Below, in pieces: positions 1-9,584 of a stretch of 64,000 bases of DNA. Position 1 is the stretch's first letter; each line of letters opens with the position of its first letter. The notes below the pieces were generated by a model. The model had not been told where the DNA came from. It searched no databases and was given only the letters and a program-made list of their open reading frames with translations. This DNA comes from Candidatus Onthomonas avicola (GTDB lineage: Bacteria; Bacillota; Clostridia; Oscillospirales; Oscillospiraceae), in contig DVJB01000061.1 in the NCBI GenBank assembly GCA_018710845.1, positions 34,237-98,236 on the forward strand, written 5' to 3'. The position numbers and the translations under genes are program-made.

Positions 1-2
1 AC

Positions 3-134
3 ACCATTGGCGTCTATTTTGGTGCCGTCGGCATCCGCAAGACGCGCTACGCCGTGCCCGCCGCCCTGTGCGGGGATCTGGCGGGGTTTCTGGCCGCGGC
101 CTGGGCTGTGCGCTGGCTGTTTGGCTATGGGTAA
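3..134 (+). CDS. spmB: C-terminal fragment of spore maturation protein B (SpmB-like), truncated by window edge
   Basis: Frame translates to TIGVYFGAVGIRKTRYAVPAALCGDLAGFLAAAWAVRWLFGYG*, resembling the SpmB C-terminus. Confidence 0.7.
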   Translation, partial: TIGVYFGAVGIRKTRYAVPAALCGDLAGFLAAAWAVRWLFGYG

Positions 135-270
135 GAGTATAGCAGACCGGAGAGCCGAATCCGGTCGAAGGCGGTCGGCGGATAACAAAAAATAGAAAAG
201 TGGGAAGAATCAGGAAAAGGAAGGCCGTTTTTTGTCACTGCCTGCGAGATGACAGACGCGCAAAAAGATA

Positions 271-296
271 CAGCGCATCGGTCGCCCGATGCGCTG
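271..296 (-). terminator. Hairpin, possible terminator for the minus-strand pyrophosphatase gene
   Basis: CAGCGCATCGG-tcgc-CCGATGCGCTG perfect 11-bp stem, followed on the minus strand by a T-run (TATCTTTTTG). Confidence 0.5.
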
Positions 297-334
297 CACC
301 CAACAAAAGAAAGAAGAAAAGAGAGGGAGGTTTT

Positions 335-391
335 ATGATGGTCTTGCTCCTGACACTGATATCATACCGCAGACAGCTCCGCAATTGGTGA
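335..391 (+). CDS. Possible 18-aa small ORF MMVLLLTLISYRRQLRNW
   Basis: Strong RBS (GAGAGGGAGG) 5-6 nt upstream of ATG; hydrophobic then basic peptide. Confidence 0.35.
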   Translation: MMVLLLTLISYRRQLRNW

Positions 392-440
392 AGAAATAAA
401 GAACGATTTTTGAACGAATTGTGAATGGCTAACTGAACAC

Positions 441-2096
441 TCACTCCGCCGCGTTCTCAATGGCGCCGATGAGCGGGGACATCATCTGTTTCTTCCGGCT
501 GACCACGCCCGGGAGCACGACGCTGTTGGCCTCACAGTCCCGGTGGAAGGCGGCGCGGACAATCTCCTCCGTACCCGCGCCGACAAAGAGCAGCTCGGTC
601 GTCTCGTCGATGATGTTGGTCAGCATCAAAAAGAGCATGTCCAGTCCGGAGTTGGGCAGCAGATTTTTCAGGTAGGGGATCATCAGCTCCCGGAGGCGGT
701 GCAGCTCGCTCTGGCTGACGCTGGCCACCTGCGCCACGGCAAGGGATTTGCCGGCGGCGCTGTAGGGCTTGTAGTCCATGTGGAAGATCTCGTCCGGAGA
801 GCGGTCGCCCAGACGGGAGCCGGCGTTGAACATGGCGGTGGCGTGCTCGGTGATGTCGATGCCGGCGATAGCGGCGAGCATCTTGGCCACCTGCTGATCA
901 ATGATCGTGCAGGTGGGCGAGCGGAACATCAGCGTGTCAGACAGGATGGCCGAGCAGAGCAGGCCCGCGGTGGTGGCGTCGATCTCCACCTGGTTTTCCT
1001 GATACATCAGCGCGACAATGGTGCAGGTGCAGCCGAGCGGCTGGTTGCGGAAGTAGATAGGGTTGCTGGTCTCCACCGCGTCGATGCGGTGGTGGTCGAT
1101 CACCTCCACCACCTCGGCCGAGCGGATGCCGTCCACCGCCTGGTCCTTCTCGTTGTGGTCCACCAGGATGACCTGCTGATGCTCCATATCCAGCAGGTTG
1201 CGCTGGGAGATCAGGCCCATATAGGCCCCGGAGCTGTCCAGGATGGGGAAGTAGCGCACGCGCTTTTTGGACACGGCTGCCTTGACGTCGGAGACGAGGT
1301 CGTCATAGCGGAAGGTGATGAGTCCCTTCGTGCGCATGACGTGGCGCACCGGCACCGCCTGGTTAATCACCTTGGAGCAGGCGTAGGTGTCCAGCGGAGA
1401 GGCGATGATGGCGCAGTTGGCCTCCGCGGCCAGCTTGCAGATGGTGCGCGAGACCTTGGAGCCAAGGCCCACGATAATGCAGCCGGCCTTCATCTCAATA
1501 GAGCACAGCTGCGACTCATAGCGGTTGCCGAGGATGACCATGTCGTGCTCAGCGATGTAATCCTCCATCACGTCGGGGTTGGCCGCGGCGACCACCACCT
1601 TGCCCTGGGTGAAGTGGCTGTCGATATCGCCCACCACCATCTCACCGCTCAGGGCGTCCACAATATTGCGATAGCTGGTCTTGGCCTCGGCCAGGGCGTT
1701 GGCGTCTTGGTCCTCCATGTAAAAGCGGGCCACGTCGCCCAGGGTGAGGATGCCGCGCAGCTGGTTGTGCTCCTCCAGGACGGGAATGGTCTGGATGTTG
1801 TTGTCGCGCATATACTCCCATGCCCGCTTGAGAGAGAGGTGTGGGCTGATGCCGCCCACCTGGCGGTACTGCACGTCATACAGGCGCGGCTCGAGGGAAT
1901 CCACCAGCCGGGGTGCCTCCACGCCGAAGCGCTCCAGAACGTACTTCGTCTCGCCGTTTACCTGCCCGGCGCGGCAGGGGACGTACTCATTCCCCGTGAG
2001 CTTTTCCTTCAGCTTGGCGTAGCAGATGGCCGCGCAGATGGAGTCGGTATCCGGATTTTTATGCCCGATGACGATTACCGGTTTGGTTGGTGTCAT
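441..2096 (-). CDS. ppaC: Putative manganese-dependent inorganic diphosphatase with CBS/DRTGG regulatory region
   Basis: N-term VIVIGHKNPDTDSICAAICYA and DHH-type motif EVIDHHR; internal CBS-like segments. Confidence 0.88.
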   Translation of the reverse strand: MTPTKPVIVIGHKNPDTDSICAAICYAKLKEKLTGNEYVPCRAGQVNGETKYVLERFGVEAPRLVDSLEPRLYDVQYRQVGGISPHLSLKRAWEYMRDNNIQTIPVLEEHNQLRGILTLGDVARFYMEDQDANALAEAKTSYRNIVDALSGEMVVGDIDSHFTQGKVVVAAANPDVMEDYIAEHDMVILGNRYESQLCSIEMKAGCIIVGLGSKVSRTICKLAAEANCAIIASPLDTYACSKVINQAVPVRHVMRTKGLITFRYDDLVSDVKAAVSKKRVRYFPILDSSGAYMGLISQRNLLDMEHQQVILVDHNEKDQAVDGIRSAEVVEVIDHHRIDAVETSNPIYFRNQPLGCTCTIVALMYQENQVEIDATTAGLLCSAILSDTLMFRSPTCTIIDQQVAKMLAAIAGIDITEHATAMFNAGSRLGDRSPDEIFHMDYKPYSAAGKSLAVAQVASVSQSELHRLRELMIPYLKNLLPNSGLDMLFLMLTNIIDETTELLFVGAGTEEIVRAAFHRDCEANSVVLPGVVSRKKQMMSPLIGAIENAAE

Positions 2097-2428
2097 GCAA
2101 AGTCTCCTTTCTCCGATCAGCTGTTCCTGTCTCTAAGGATAGCATAGGAAAACCTGTTTTTCAAGAAAAAGAGAAAGCCGGAAGCGGTTTTCGCCGCCCT
2201 GCCCGTGTCCGCCTTTTCGAACAGCCGGACATACAATTCGCTCGCGCCGCCTGTATGAAGCGGCCTCCTGATGTAAAGACTTTTCATGTTGTGGAAATTT
2301 GCAAGGTGATGGTAAAATTTTCCTAATCAAATCCGCCGGCATGTCAAAAAGACAGACTGTTTTTGCGCACTGGTGGGTTTTGCGATCCATTGCCGCTGCA
2401 ACTGAGAAGACCAAAAGGAGGCTGTCCC

Positions 2429-3034
2429 ATGAACCGATATGCGTATGTCCGCGTCTCGACCCGAGAGCAGAGTATTGACCGGCAGTTGGCCACGCTGGAA
2501 CCGTATGACATTGCGGATCAGAACATTTACTGTGATTATTGTTCCGGAAAAAACTTTGAGCGGCCGGCCTGGCAGAAGCTGATGCGCAGGCTGAGAGAGG
2601 GCGATCTGCTGATCGTCAAGAGCATCGACCGCCTGGGGAGGAATTATAATGAGATTTTGCAGCAATGGCAGCATATCACAAAGACGCTTCACGCCGACAT
2701 TGTCGTGCTGGATATGGAGCTGCTGGACACGCGCGTCAAGAGCGGCAGTCTGACAGGCACCTTGATTGCCGACCTGGTGCTGCAGATTTTCGCGTATGTG
2801 GCGCAGACAGAGCGGGAGTTTATACGGGCGAGACAGTCGGAGGGAATTGCCGTGGCCAGGGCAAAGGGGAAACGTCTCGGACGGCGTCCGCTGGAGACGC
2901 CTCCGGAGTTTCTATATTTTTTCGAGCAGTGGAGGGCCGGAGAACTCTCCTCCCGCTCGGCGGCGCTGCAGCTGGGGATGAGCCATACGACCTTTTACCG
3001 GCGCTGCAGACAGCTTCTGACGAAAGAGGGATAA
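2429..3034 (+). CDS. Serine recombinase (resolvase/invertase family)
   Basis: MNRYAYVRVSTREQSIDRQLATL, KSIDRLGRNYNEI, AQTEREFIRARQSEGIAVARAKGKRLGRRP; C-terminal HTH; RBS AAAAGGAGG. Confidence 0.88.
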   Translation: MNRYAYVRVSTREQSIDRQLATLEPYDIADQNIYCDYCSGKNFERPAWQKLMRRLREGDLLIVKSIDRLGRNYNEILQQWQHITKTLHADIVVLDMELLDTRVKSGSLTGTLIADLVLQIFAYVAQTEREFIRARQSEGIAVARAKGKRLGRRPLETPPEFLYFFEQWRAGELSSRSAALQLGMSHTTFYRRCRQLLTKEG

Positions 3035-3251
3035 AAACATGTTTCGGTAGGTAGACTCAGCGGTACATCCGATTCCGAGTGAAATGGAGGACATAAAAGA
3101 CCGACGTCCCTCTTTTTTTCCGCTGTTCTGTCTCTGTTTTATTATAGCGTACCTGTGTTAAAAAGTCTGCAATATGAAACAGGGGACGCGTCAGCGGCCG
3201 TGGTGGGAACCAGCCTTGCACCGGCCGGCGTGAGGCGGACGGAGGTGCGGC

Positions 3252-4163
3252 ATGAAGATTGGCATTACAGGAGGCACTGGATTTATCGGACAATATCTGC
3301 TTCCGGAGCTGGCTCCGGAGCACACGCTCACCGTGATCACATCCCGGAAGGGGACGGAGGGGCTGTATCAGCATCCCAATCTGTCCTATCTCACCGCGCC
3401 ATATGACCGGGAGGGGTTCCGGCGCGCGTTTGAAGCATGTGAGGCGGTGGTCCATCTCGGCGCGAAGCGTTCCACTCCCGAGCGGGAGAAGAGCATCACA
3501 TCCTACTTTGAGAACTTGGAGACCACCGAGGCGCTCTTTGCGGCGTGCGCCGAGCTGGATATCCGCAACGTGGTGTCCATCTCCTCAGTAGCGGTCTACG
3601 ATGCCGGGCTCCTGTCGCCCTGCCCGGAGACGCAGGCGCCGTCGCCGCGGAGCAATTATGGCGTGGCAAAGCTGGCAATCGAGGGGATGGCGCGCCTCTA
3701 CAATCGCCGCTGCGGCATGCGGATCAAGTCTCTGCGCGTGGCGCAGGTGCTCGGCCTGGGAGAGCGCGGGGGGTATATGCCGGCGGTCTTTTTGGAGCGG
3801 TGTCTCCGACAGGAGAAACTCAGCGTCTATGGCCGGGGGACCGGCGGGAAGGAGTATATCTACGTCAAAGATGTCGTCCGAGCCATCCGCTGTGCTCTGG
3901 AGGCGGGGGAGAAGTGCGGCGTCTACAACATTGGGACCGGGGTGCTGACCACCAACCTGGAATTGGCGCAGGCCTATTGCGCGGCGTTTGAGAATGCGGC
4001 GGGATGGGGGCTGCTTCCGGACCGTCCAGAGGAAAAAGAGCGGTTTTACACCGATGTCACGCTGGCGGAGCGGGAACTGGGTTTCCGCGCGGCCTATCCC
4101 CTGTGCGCGGCGCTGGCGGACATGCGGGAAGCGCTGCGGGCCTCTCGGGCGCTCATCTCCTGA
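3252..4163 (+). CDS. NAD-dependent epimerase/dehydratase family protein
   Basis: GITGGTGFIGQYL Rossmann motif, YGVAKLAIE (YxxxK). Confidence 0.88.
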   Translation: MKIGITGGTGFIGQYLLPELAPEHTLTVITSRKGTEGLYQHPNLSYLTAPYDREGFRRAFEACEAVVHLGAKRSTPEREKSITSYFENLETTEALFAACAELDIRNVVSISSVAVYDAGLLSPCPETQAPSPRSNYGVAKLAIEGMARLYNRRCGMRIKSLRVAQVLGLGERGGYMPAVFLERCLRQEKLSVYGRGTGGKEYIYVKDVVRAIRCALEAGEKCGVYNIGTGVLTTNLELAQAYCAAFENAAGWGLLPDRPEEKERFYTDVTLAERELGFRAAYPLCAALADMREALRASRALIS

Positions 4164-4194
4164 AGAGCCGGACGCTCGGAAGGAGCGTGTGAGG

Positions 4195-4539
4195 ATGGAC
4201 AATCCCTATTATCTCGGCGTCGCCGTGACGGCGCTCGCCTCTGCCGTCTCCCAGATTTTGCTCAGCATCAGTGCCCGCAAGCGCTATCCGTCGAAGTGGC
4301 GGGAATATCTCAATCCCTGGGTCATCTCCGCGTACGGGATCCTGATCGGCGTTCTGGTGAGCAATATTTACCTGCTGCGCTTTATGGACTTAAAGGAGGA
4401 AAACGCGATCGCGGCGGCGTCCTATGTCTTTGTCCCCGTGCTCAGCTGTGCTGTGCTCAAGGAGCGAATGAGTTGGAAAAAAGTGCTGGGAAACGTCTTT
4501 ATTGTGGCCGGGATTCTGCTCTTTTTGCAGACGGCATAG
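4195..4539 (+). CDS. Small EamA/SMR-like membrane transporter
   Basis: MDNPYYLGVAVTALASAVSQILLS...SYVFVPVLSCAVLKERMSWKKVLGNVFIVAGILLFLQTA, four TM-like segments. Confidence 0.7.
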   Translation: MDNPYYLGVAVTALASAVSQILLSISARKRYPSKWREYLNPWVISAYGILIGVLVSNIYLLRFMDLKEENAIAAASYVFVPVLSCAVLKERMSWKKVLGNVFIVAGILLFLQTA

Positions 4540-4570
4540 ACGGAGCCCGCCGGGCCCCCAAAGGCGGAAA

Positions 4571-4613
4571 AGGTGCAGAGAGCTGTCATCTTGTCAGCTC
4601 CCTGCACCTCTTT
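4571..4613 (+). terminator. Intrinsic terminator
   Basis: AGGTGCAGAGAGCTG ... CAGCTCCCTGCACCT then CTTT. Confidence 0.6.
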
Positions 4614-4636
4614 ATCGTTCTGGCTTGCAGAGAAAA

Positions 4637-5338
4637 TCAGGAACAGAAGCGGTGATTCCCGATCACCGTGATGAGCGGGCGGCTCCAGATCCACGCGCTG
4701 GTGGCGGTGGCGGGGTTAAAATAGTAGATTGCCCCGCCGGTGGGGTCCACGCCGTTGAGCGCGTCGCGCGCGGCCTGATAGGCGGAGTCGGCCACCGGCT
4801 CGTCAAACTGCCCGTCGAGCATACAGCTAAAAGCCCCCGGCTCATAGACCACGCCGGAGATCGTGTTCGGGAAGGAGGGGTGTGCCACCCGGTTGAGGAT
4901 GACCGCGCCCACCGCGACCTGGCCGTTATACGGCTCTCCCCGCGCCTCGGCGGAGATCACCCGCGCGAGCAGGGCGAAGTCCCCGCTGCCGGTCTGCGTG
5001 CCGCCGTCGGCGTCCGCCTCCGTCTCCATGCCGAGCGCACGCAGCGTTGCCGGGCCGGCCACCCCGTCGGCGGTCAGGCCGTTGGCCTGCTGAAACCACT
5101 TGACCGCCTCTGCCGTACTGCTGCCGTAGACGCCGTCCACCTCTCCGTCATAGTAGCCCCAGCGCTGGAGCTTGGTCTGGATGGTGCGCACGGCCTCGCC
5201 GGAGGAGCCCTGCCGGTAGGTGGCGGCATACGCGGTGCGCAGGCCCGCGGCGAGAATCAGCAGCATACAAAACGCCGTCAGCAGGGCAGTCATGCCCCAG
5301 CGGATGCGTCGTCTGTCTGTCATACAAAAACCTCCCAC
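4637..5338 (-). CDS. sleB: Spore cortex-lytic enzyme-like cell wall hydrolase (peptidoglycan-binding domain + Hydrolase_2)
   Basis: RQGSSGEAVRTIQTKLQRWGYYDGEVDGVYGSSTAEAVKWFQ and LARVISAEARGEPYNGQVAVGAVILNRV. Confidence 0.88.
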   Translation of the reverse strand: MGGFCMTDRRRIRWGMTALLTAFCMLLILAAGLRTAYAATYRQGSSGEAVRTIQTKLQRWGYYDGEVDGVYGSSTAEAVKWFQQANGLTADGVAGPATLRALGMETEADADGGTQTGSGDFALLARVISAEARGEPYNGQVAVGAVILNRVAHPSFPNTISGVVYEPGAFSCMLDGQFDEPVADSAYQAARDALNGVDPTGGAIYYFNPATATSAWIWSRPLITVIGNHRFCS

Positions 5339-5384
5339 ACTGCGGCGCAGGGGCGCCGCCGGACAAAACCATGTCAGGTGGTCT

Positions 5385-5414
5385 TAGTATGAAAAGGGCA
5401 TTCGACGCTTATAA
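5385..5414 (-). promoter_or_regulatory. Possible sigma-G-type promoter of sleB
   Basis: Minus strand TTATAA-N17-CATACTA; CATACTA is an exact match to the SigG -10 consensus; about 45 nt upstream of the sleB start. Confidence 0.45.
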
Positions 5415-5422
5415 GTGGAAAA

Positions 5423-6745
5423 TTACACCATCGGCGGCACGGCGCCGGTCCCGTCCGGAACGATCCGCCCGATCAGGCGGCCGTCCTCCACGCGCTCGGC
5501 GCGGATCTGGACCAGGACGTTGTGCAGATTTCCCTCGCCCGGCGCGCACACCTCGGCGTAGTTGGGCGCATGGCCCTGCCAGAGACCGCCGCGCGCCTCC
5601 TCCAGCAGGACGGGGAGCGTCTGGCCCACCCAGTCGGAGAGATACGCCTCCTGCAGCCGTGCGGCGACGGCGGCGGCCCGGTGGGCGCGCGCCTCCTTGA
5701 CGGCGTTCGGCACCTGGTCCGGCATGGCGGCCGCCGGGGTGCCCGGGCGGCGGGAGTAGGGGAAGATGTGCATCCCGGCAAAGCGGGCCTGTTCCAAAAA
5801 GGCGAGGGTGGCGGCAAACTCCTCCTCCGTCTCGCCGGGAAAGCCGACGATCAGGTCGGTGGTGATCGCCGGGCGGTCAAACCACTGCCGCAGGAGGGCG
5901 CAGGAGGTCAGATAGCGCGCCGTGTCATATCTCCGGCGCATCCGCGCGAGCGTCGCGTCGCAGCCGGACTGGAGGGAGAGGTGAAAGTGCGGGCAGAGGT
6001 TGGGAAGCGCGCTCGCCCGGCGGCAGAATTCCTCCGTGACCGTCCGCGGCTCCAGGCTGCCCAGGCGGACGCGCGCAGAGGGGATCGCCCGGCACACCGT
6101 CTCGATCAGGTCGATCAGGGTGAGGCCGTCGCGCCGCTCCGCACCCCAGGAGGAGATCTCGATACCGGTGAGGACGATCTCGCTGTAACCCGCCTCGGCC
6201 AGGGCGATGGCCTGCTCCCGCGCCGTCTCTGGGGGCTCGGAGCGCAGCGCGCCGCGGGTGTAGGGGATGATGCAGTAGGCGCAGAAGTTGCGGCAGCCGT
6301 CCTGCACCTTCAGCATCGCCCGTGTCCGCCCCTCCAGCCCGCCGGCGGGGAGAACTTCAAAGGTGCGGCGGCGGAAGGGGTCGTCCACCGTCACGCGCGC
6401 CTCGCGCCGGCGGACCAGTGACTGCACCTCGTCCAAAAAGGCGAGCCGGTCCCCGGTGCCGGAGACGAGGTCCACCCCGAGGACGGCGGCCTCCTGCGGC
6501 TTTGCCTGGGTATAGCAGCCGCACACGGCGATCACCGCCTCCGGATGCGCGCGCCGCAGCCGTCGGATCACCTGGCGGGATTTTTTATCGCTCACGGCGG
6601 TGACGGAGCAGGTGTTGACCAGATAGAGGTCCGCATCCTCCTCGACGTCCACGAGGGTGTGTCCCGCGCCGCGCAGGATGGATTCCATCGCCTGACTTTC
6701 GTACTGATTGACTTTACAGCCAAGGGTATAGATGGCAAAACGCAT
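5423..6745 (-). CDS. mtaB: tRNA (N6-threonylcarbamoyladenosine-37) methylthiotransferase MtaB (MiaB-like radical SAM)
   Basis: MRFAIYTLGCKVNQYESQAM, radical-SAM CxxxCxxC (CRNFCAYCIIPYTRG); start corrected from the longer ORF. Confidence 0.9.
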   Translation of the reverse strand: MRFAIYTLGCKVNQYESQAMESILRGAGHTLVDVEEDADLYLVNTCSVTAVSDKKSRQVIRRLRRAHPEAVIAVCGCYTQAKPQEAAVLGVDLVSGTGDRLAFLDEVQSLVRRREARVTVDDPFRRRTFEVLPAGGLEGRTRAMLKVQDGCRNFCAYCIIPYTRGALRSEPPETAREQAIALAEAGYSEIVLTGIEISSWGAERRDGLTLIDLIETVCRAIPSARVRLGSLEPRTVTEEFCRRASALPNLCPHFHLSLQSGCDATLARMRRRYDTARYLTSCALLRQWFDRPAITTDLIVGFPGETEEEFAATLAFLEQARFAGMHIFPYSRRPGTPAAAMPDQVPNAVKEARAHRAAAVAARLQEAYLSDWVGQTLPVLLEEARGGLWQGHAPNYAEVCAPGEGNLHNVLVQIRAERVEDGRLIGRIVPDGTGAVPPMV

Positions 6746-6764
6746 ATTTTTGTAGCTCTCTCCC

Positions 6765-6793
6765 TTGCAATTGGATAGGACGGACTTTATAAT
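6765..6793 (+). promoter_or_regulatory. SigA-type promoter upstream of the HPr-like gene
   Basis: TTGCAA-N17-TATAAT. Confidence 0.6.
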
Positions 6794-6980
6794 GAAAGAG
6801 GCGTACCGCGCCCCGGAAGGGCCGGACGCCGCGCGGAGAGACCGCAGCGCGGCTTTCCCGTCGGAGATTATTATAGCGAATTTCCACGATTCTGTACACC
6901 CCGGAAACCGCCGGATGCGTGCGGCTGTCCGGGCGAATCTGTTTTCCCGCCCGCGGGCGGGGCGGAAAGGAGCCGTTCCC

Positions 6981-7229
6981 ATGAAAAAAAGAATCTGGGC
7001 CAATCTGAACTCGATTGACCGTGTCAAGGCGTTTATCGCCATGACCAATCAGCTCTCCTGTGAGATTGACGTCTGTTCCGGGCGCTATGTGGTGGACGGC
7101 AAGTCCATTATGGGCCTGTTTTCCATCGACCTGTCGGTGCCGGTGGAGCTGGTCGTGCACGGCACGCCGGAGGAAGTGGCGGACTTTGAGGAGAAGAGCC
7201 TGCCCTTCCAGGTGGAGCGCGAGAGCTAA
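6981..7229 (+). CDS. HPr-family phosphocarrier-like protein
   Basis: MKKRIWANLNSIDRVKAFIAMTNQLSCEIDVCSGRYVVDGKSIMGLFSIDLSVPVEL; HPr fold, KSIMG motif. Confidence 0.75.
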   Translation: MKKRIWANLNSIDRVKAFIAMTNQLSCEIDVCSGRYVVDGKSIMGLFSIDLSVPVELVVHGTPEEVADFEEKSLPFQVERES

Positions 7230-7814
7230 ATGGCAAGAGAAAATGCCTTTTTTGCCCTGATCGCCCGGATGCGCTACATTGACCGCTGGGCGCTGATGCG
7301 CAACACCTCGCGCGAGAACATCCAGGAGCACTCCCACATGGTGGCCGTGCTCGCCCACGCGCTGGCCGTCATCCAGAACACCTACTACGGCGGCGCGGTG
7401 GACCCGGGCCGGGTGGCCCTCGCCGCGCTCTATCACGACGCGACCGAGATCCTCACCGGCGACCTGCCCACTCCGATCAAATACGACAACCCCAACATCC
7501 GCGCCTCCTATCAGCAGGTGGAGGACGCGGCGGCCCGGCGGCTGCTGGAGATGCTGCCGGAGGAGCTGCGCGGCCAGTACGCCCCGCTGCTCCAGCCGGA
7601 GGAGGGGGAGGTCCGCGCGCTGGTCAAGGCGGCGGATAAGCTCTCGGCCTACCTGAAATGCGTCGAGGAGCTCAAGGCCGGCAACCGCGAGTTCAAGCTG
7701 GCCAAGGAACAGACCTACCGGGCGCTGGCGGGCAATCCGCTGCCGGCGCTGCAATATTTCCTGATTCACTACCTGCCCAGCTTTGAGCTGAGTCTGGACG
7801 AGCTGCAGGCGTAA
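7230..7814 (+). CDS. 5'-deoxynucleotidase, YfbR-like HD hydrolase
   Basis: MRNTSRENIQEHSHMVAVLAHAL, YHDATEILTGDLPTPIK. Confidence 0.88.
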   Translation: MARENAFFALIARMRYIDRWALMRNTSRENIQEHSHMVAVLAHALAVIQNTYYGGAVDPGRVALAALYHDATEILTGDLPTPIKYDNPNIRASYQQVEDAAARRLLEMLPEELRGQYAPLLQPEEGEVRALVKAADKLSAYLKCVEELKAGNREFKLAKEQTYRALAGNPLPALQYFLIHYLPSFELSLDELQA

Positions 7815-7854
7815 CCGCCCGGCCCGTCCGTTCATAGAAAGGAACGAAACGATT

Positions 7855-8124
7855 ATGCGAGCCATCGTCACCGTCATCGGACAGGACCGGGTGGGTATCA
7901 TCGCCGATGTCACCGCCCTGCTGGCCAAAAACCAGATCAACGTGCTGGATATCAGCCAGACCGTCCTGCAGGACTACTTCACCATGATTATGATGGTGGA
8001 TACCACCGAGAGCGAGCTGCCCTTTGCCGAGCTGGCGCAGCTCCTCGCCAAAGAGGGGGAGGAGCGCGCCCTGAGCATCCACATTCAGCGGGAAGATATC
8101 TTCAACGCGATGCATAGAATCTGA
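7855..8124 (+). CDS. ACT domain-containing protein (UPF0237)
   Basis: [46 protein letters not shown]. Confidence 0.88.
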   Translation: MRAIVTVIGQDRVGIIADVTALLAKNQINVLDISQTVLQDYFTMIMMVDTTESELPFAELAQLLAKEGEERALSIHIQREDIFNAMHRI

Positions 8125-8132
8125 GGGCCGCC

Positions 8133-9491
8133 ATGCTGAGCAGAAACGAGATCATGCAGACCATCCGGATGATTGACCAGCAGCATCTGGACATCCGGAC
8201 CATCACAATGGGCATCTCCCTCCTCTCCTGCGCCGACCCCGACCCGGAGGCCTGCTGCCGCAAGATCTACGACAAGATCTGCCGCAGGGCCGAGCGGCTG
8301 GTCCCCACCGGCGAGGCGATTGAGACGGAGTTTGGCATCCCCATCGTCAACAAGCGCATCTCCGTCACCCCCATTGCCCTGGTGGCCGCGGGATGCGAGA
8401 CGGCGGACTACGTCCCGTTCGCCAAGGCCCTTGACCGCGCCGCGCGCACCTGCGGGGTGAACTTCATTGGCGGCTACTCTGCCCTGGTGCAAAAGGGGCT
8501 GACGGAGGCGGACCGCAAGCTGATGAACGCCATCCCGGAGGCGCTGGCGGAGACCGAGCTGGTCTGCGCGAGCGTCAACGTCGGCTCCACCCGCGCCGGC
8601 ATCAATATGGACGCCGTGCGCACCATGGGCCAGGTGGTCAAAAAGACCGCCCAGCGTACCGCCGACCGCGACGGCTTCGGCTGCGCGAAGCTGGTGGTCT
8701 TCTGCAACGCGGTGGAGGACAACCCCTTTATGGCCGGCGCCTTCCACGGCGTGGGCGAGGCGGAGAGCGTCATCAACGTCGGCGTCTCCGGCCCCGGCGT
8801 GGTCTATCACGCGCTGCAATCCGTCAAGGGCCAGCCCTTTGACGTGGTGGCGGAGACGGTGAAGAAGACCGCCTTCCGCATCACCCGGATGGGGCAGCTT
8901 GTCGCGCGCGAGGCGAGCGCCCGGCTGGACACCCCGTTTGGCATCGTGGACCTCTCGCTCGCCCCGACGCCCGCCGTGGGCGACTCGGTCGCCCGCATCC
9001 TGGAGGAGATGGGGCTGGAGGTCTGCGGCACGCACGGCACCACCGCCGCCCTCGCCCTGCTCAACGACGCGGTGAAGAAAGGGGGCGTCATGGCCTCGAG
9101 CCACGTCGGCGGCCTTTCCGGCGCGTTTATTCCCGTCTCGGAGGACGAGGGGATGATCGCCGCCGCCTCCTCCGGCGCGCTGACGATGGACAAGCTGGAG
9201 GCGATGACCTGTGTCTGCTCGGTCGGGCTGGACATGATCGCCGTCCCGGGCGACACCAGCGCGGCCACCATCGCCGCCATCATCGCCGACGAGGCGGCCA
9301 TCGGCATGGTGAACAACAAGACTACCGCCGTGCGCATCATCCCCGCCCCCGGCAAGCAGGTGGGCGACCGGGTGGAGATGGGCGGCCTGCTCGGCTCGGC
9401 GCCCGTCATGCCGGTGCACAGCGGCTCGGCGGAGGATTTCATCAGCCGTGGCGGGCACATCCCCGCCCCGCTGCACAGCCTGAAAAACTGA
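8133..9491 (+). CDS. PFL family protein (UPF0210/DUF711)
   Basis: [27 protein letters not shown] ... [10 protein letters not shown]; adjacency to the ACT-domain gene is typical. Confidence 0.88.
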   Translation: MLSRNEIMQTIRMIDQQHLDIRTITMGISLLSCADPDPEACCRKIYDKICRRAERLVPTGEAIETEFGIPIVNKRISVTPIALVAAGCETADYVPFAKALDRAARTCGVNFIGGYSALVQKGLTEADRKLMNAIPEALAETELVCASVNVGSTRAGINMDAVRTMGQVVKKTAQRTADRDGFGCAKLVVFCNAVEDNPFMAGAFHGVGEAESVINVGVSGPGVVYHALQSVKGQPFDVVAETVKKTAFRITRMGQLVAREASARLDTPFGIVDLSLAPTPAVGDSVARILEEMGLEVCGTHGTTAALALLNDAVKKGGVMASSHVGGLSGAFIPVSEDEGMIAAASSGALTMDKLEAMTCVCSVGLDMIAVPGDTSAATIAAIIADEAAIGMVNNKTTAVRIIPAPGKQVGDRVEMGGLLGSAPVMPVHSGSAEDFISRGGHIPAPLHSLKN

Positions 9492-9584
9492 TTGCACGCC
9501 GGTGCGGACCGGGACGCCTCCCTGTTCGGGGATGTCCCGCCCGGCCGGCGTTGCCGCAAACGACCGGAAACGGAGAGAATACCT

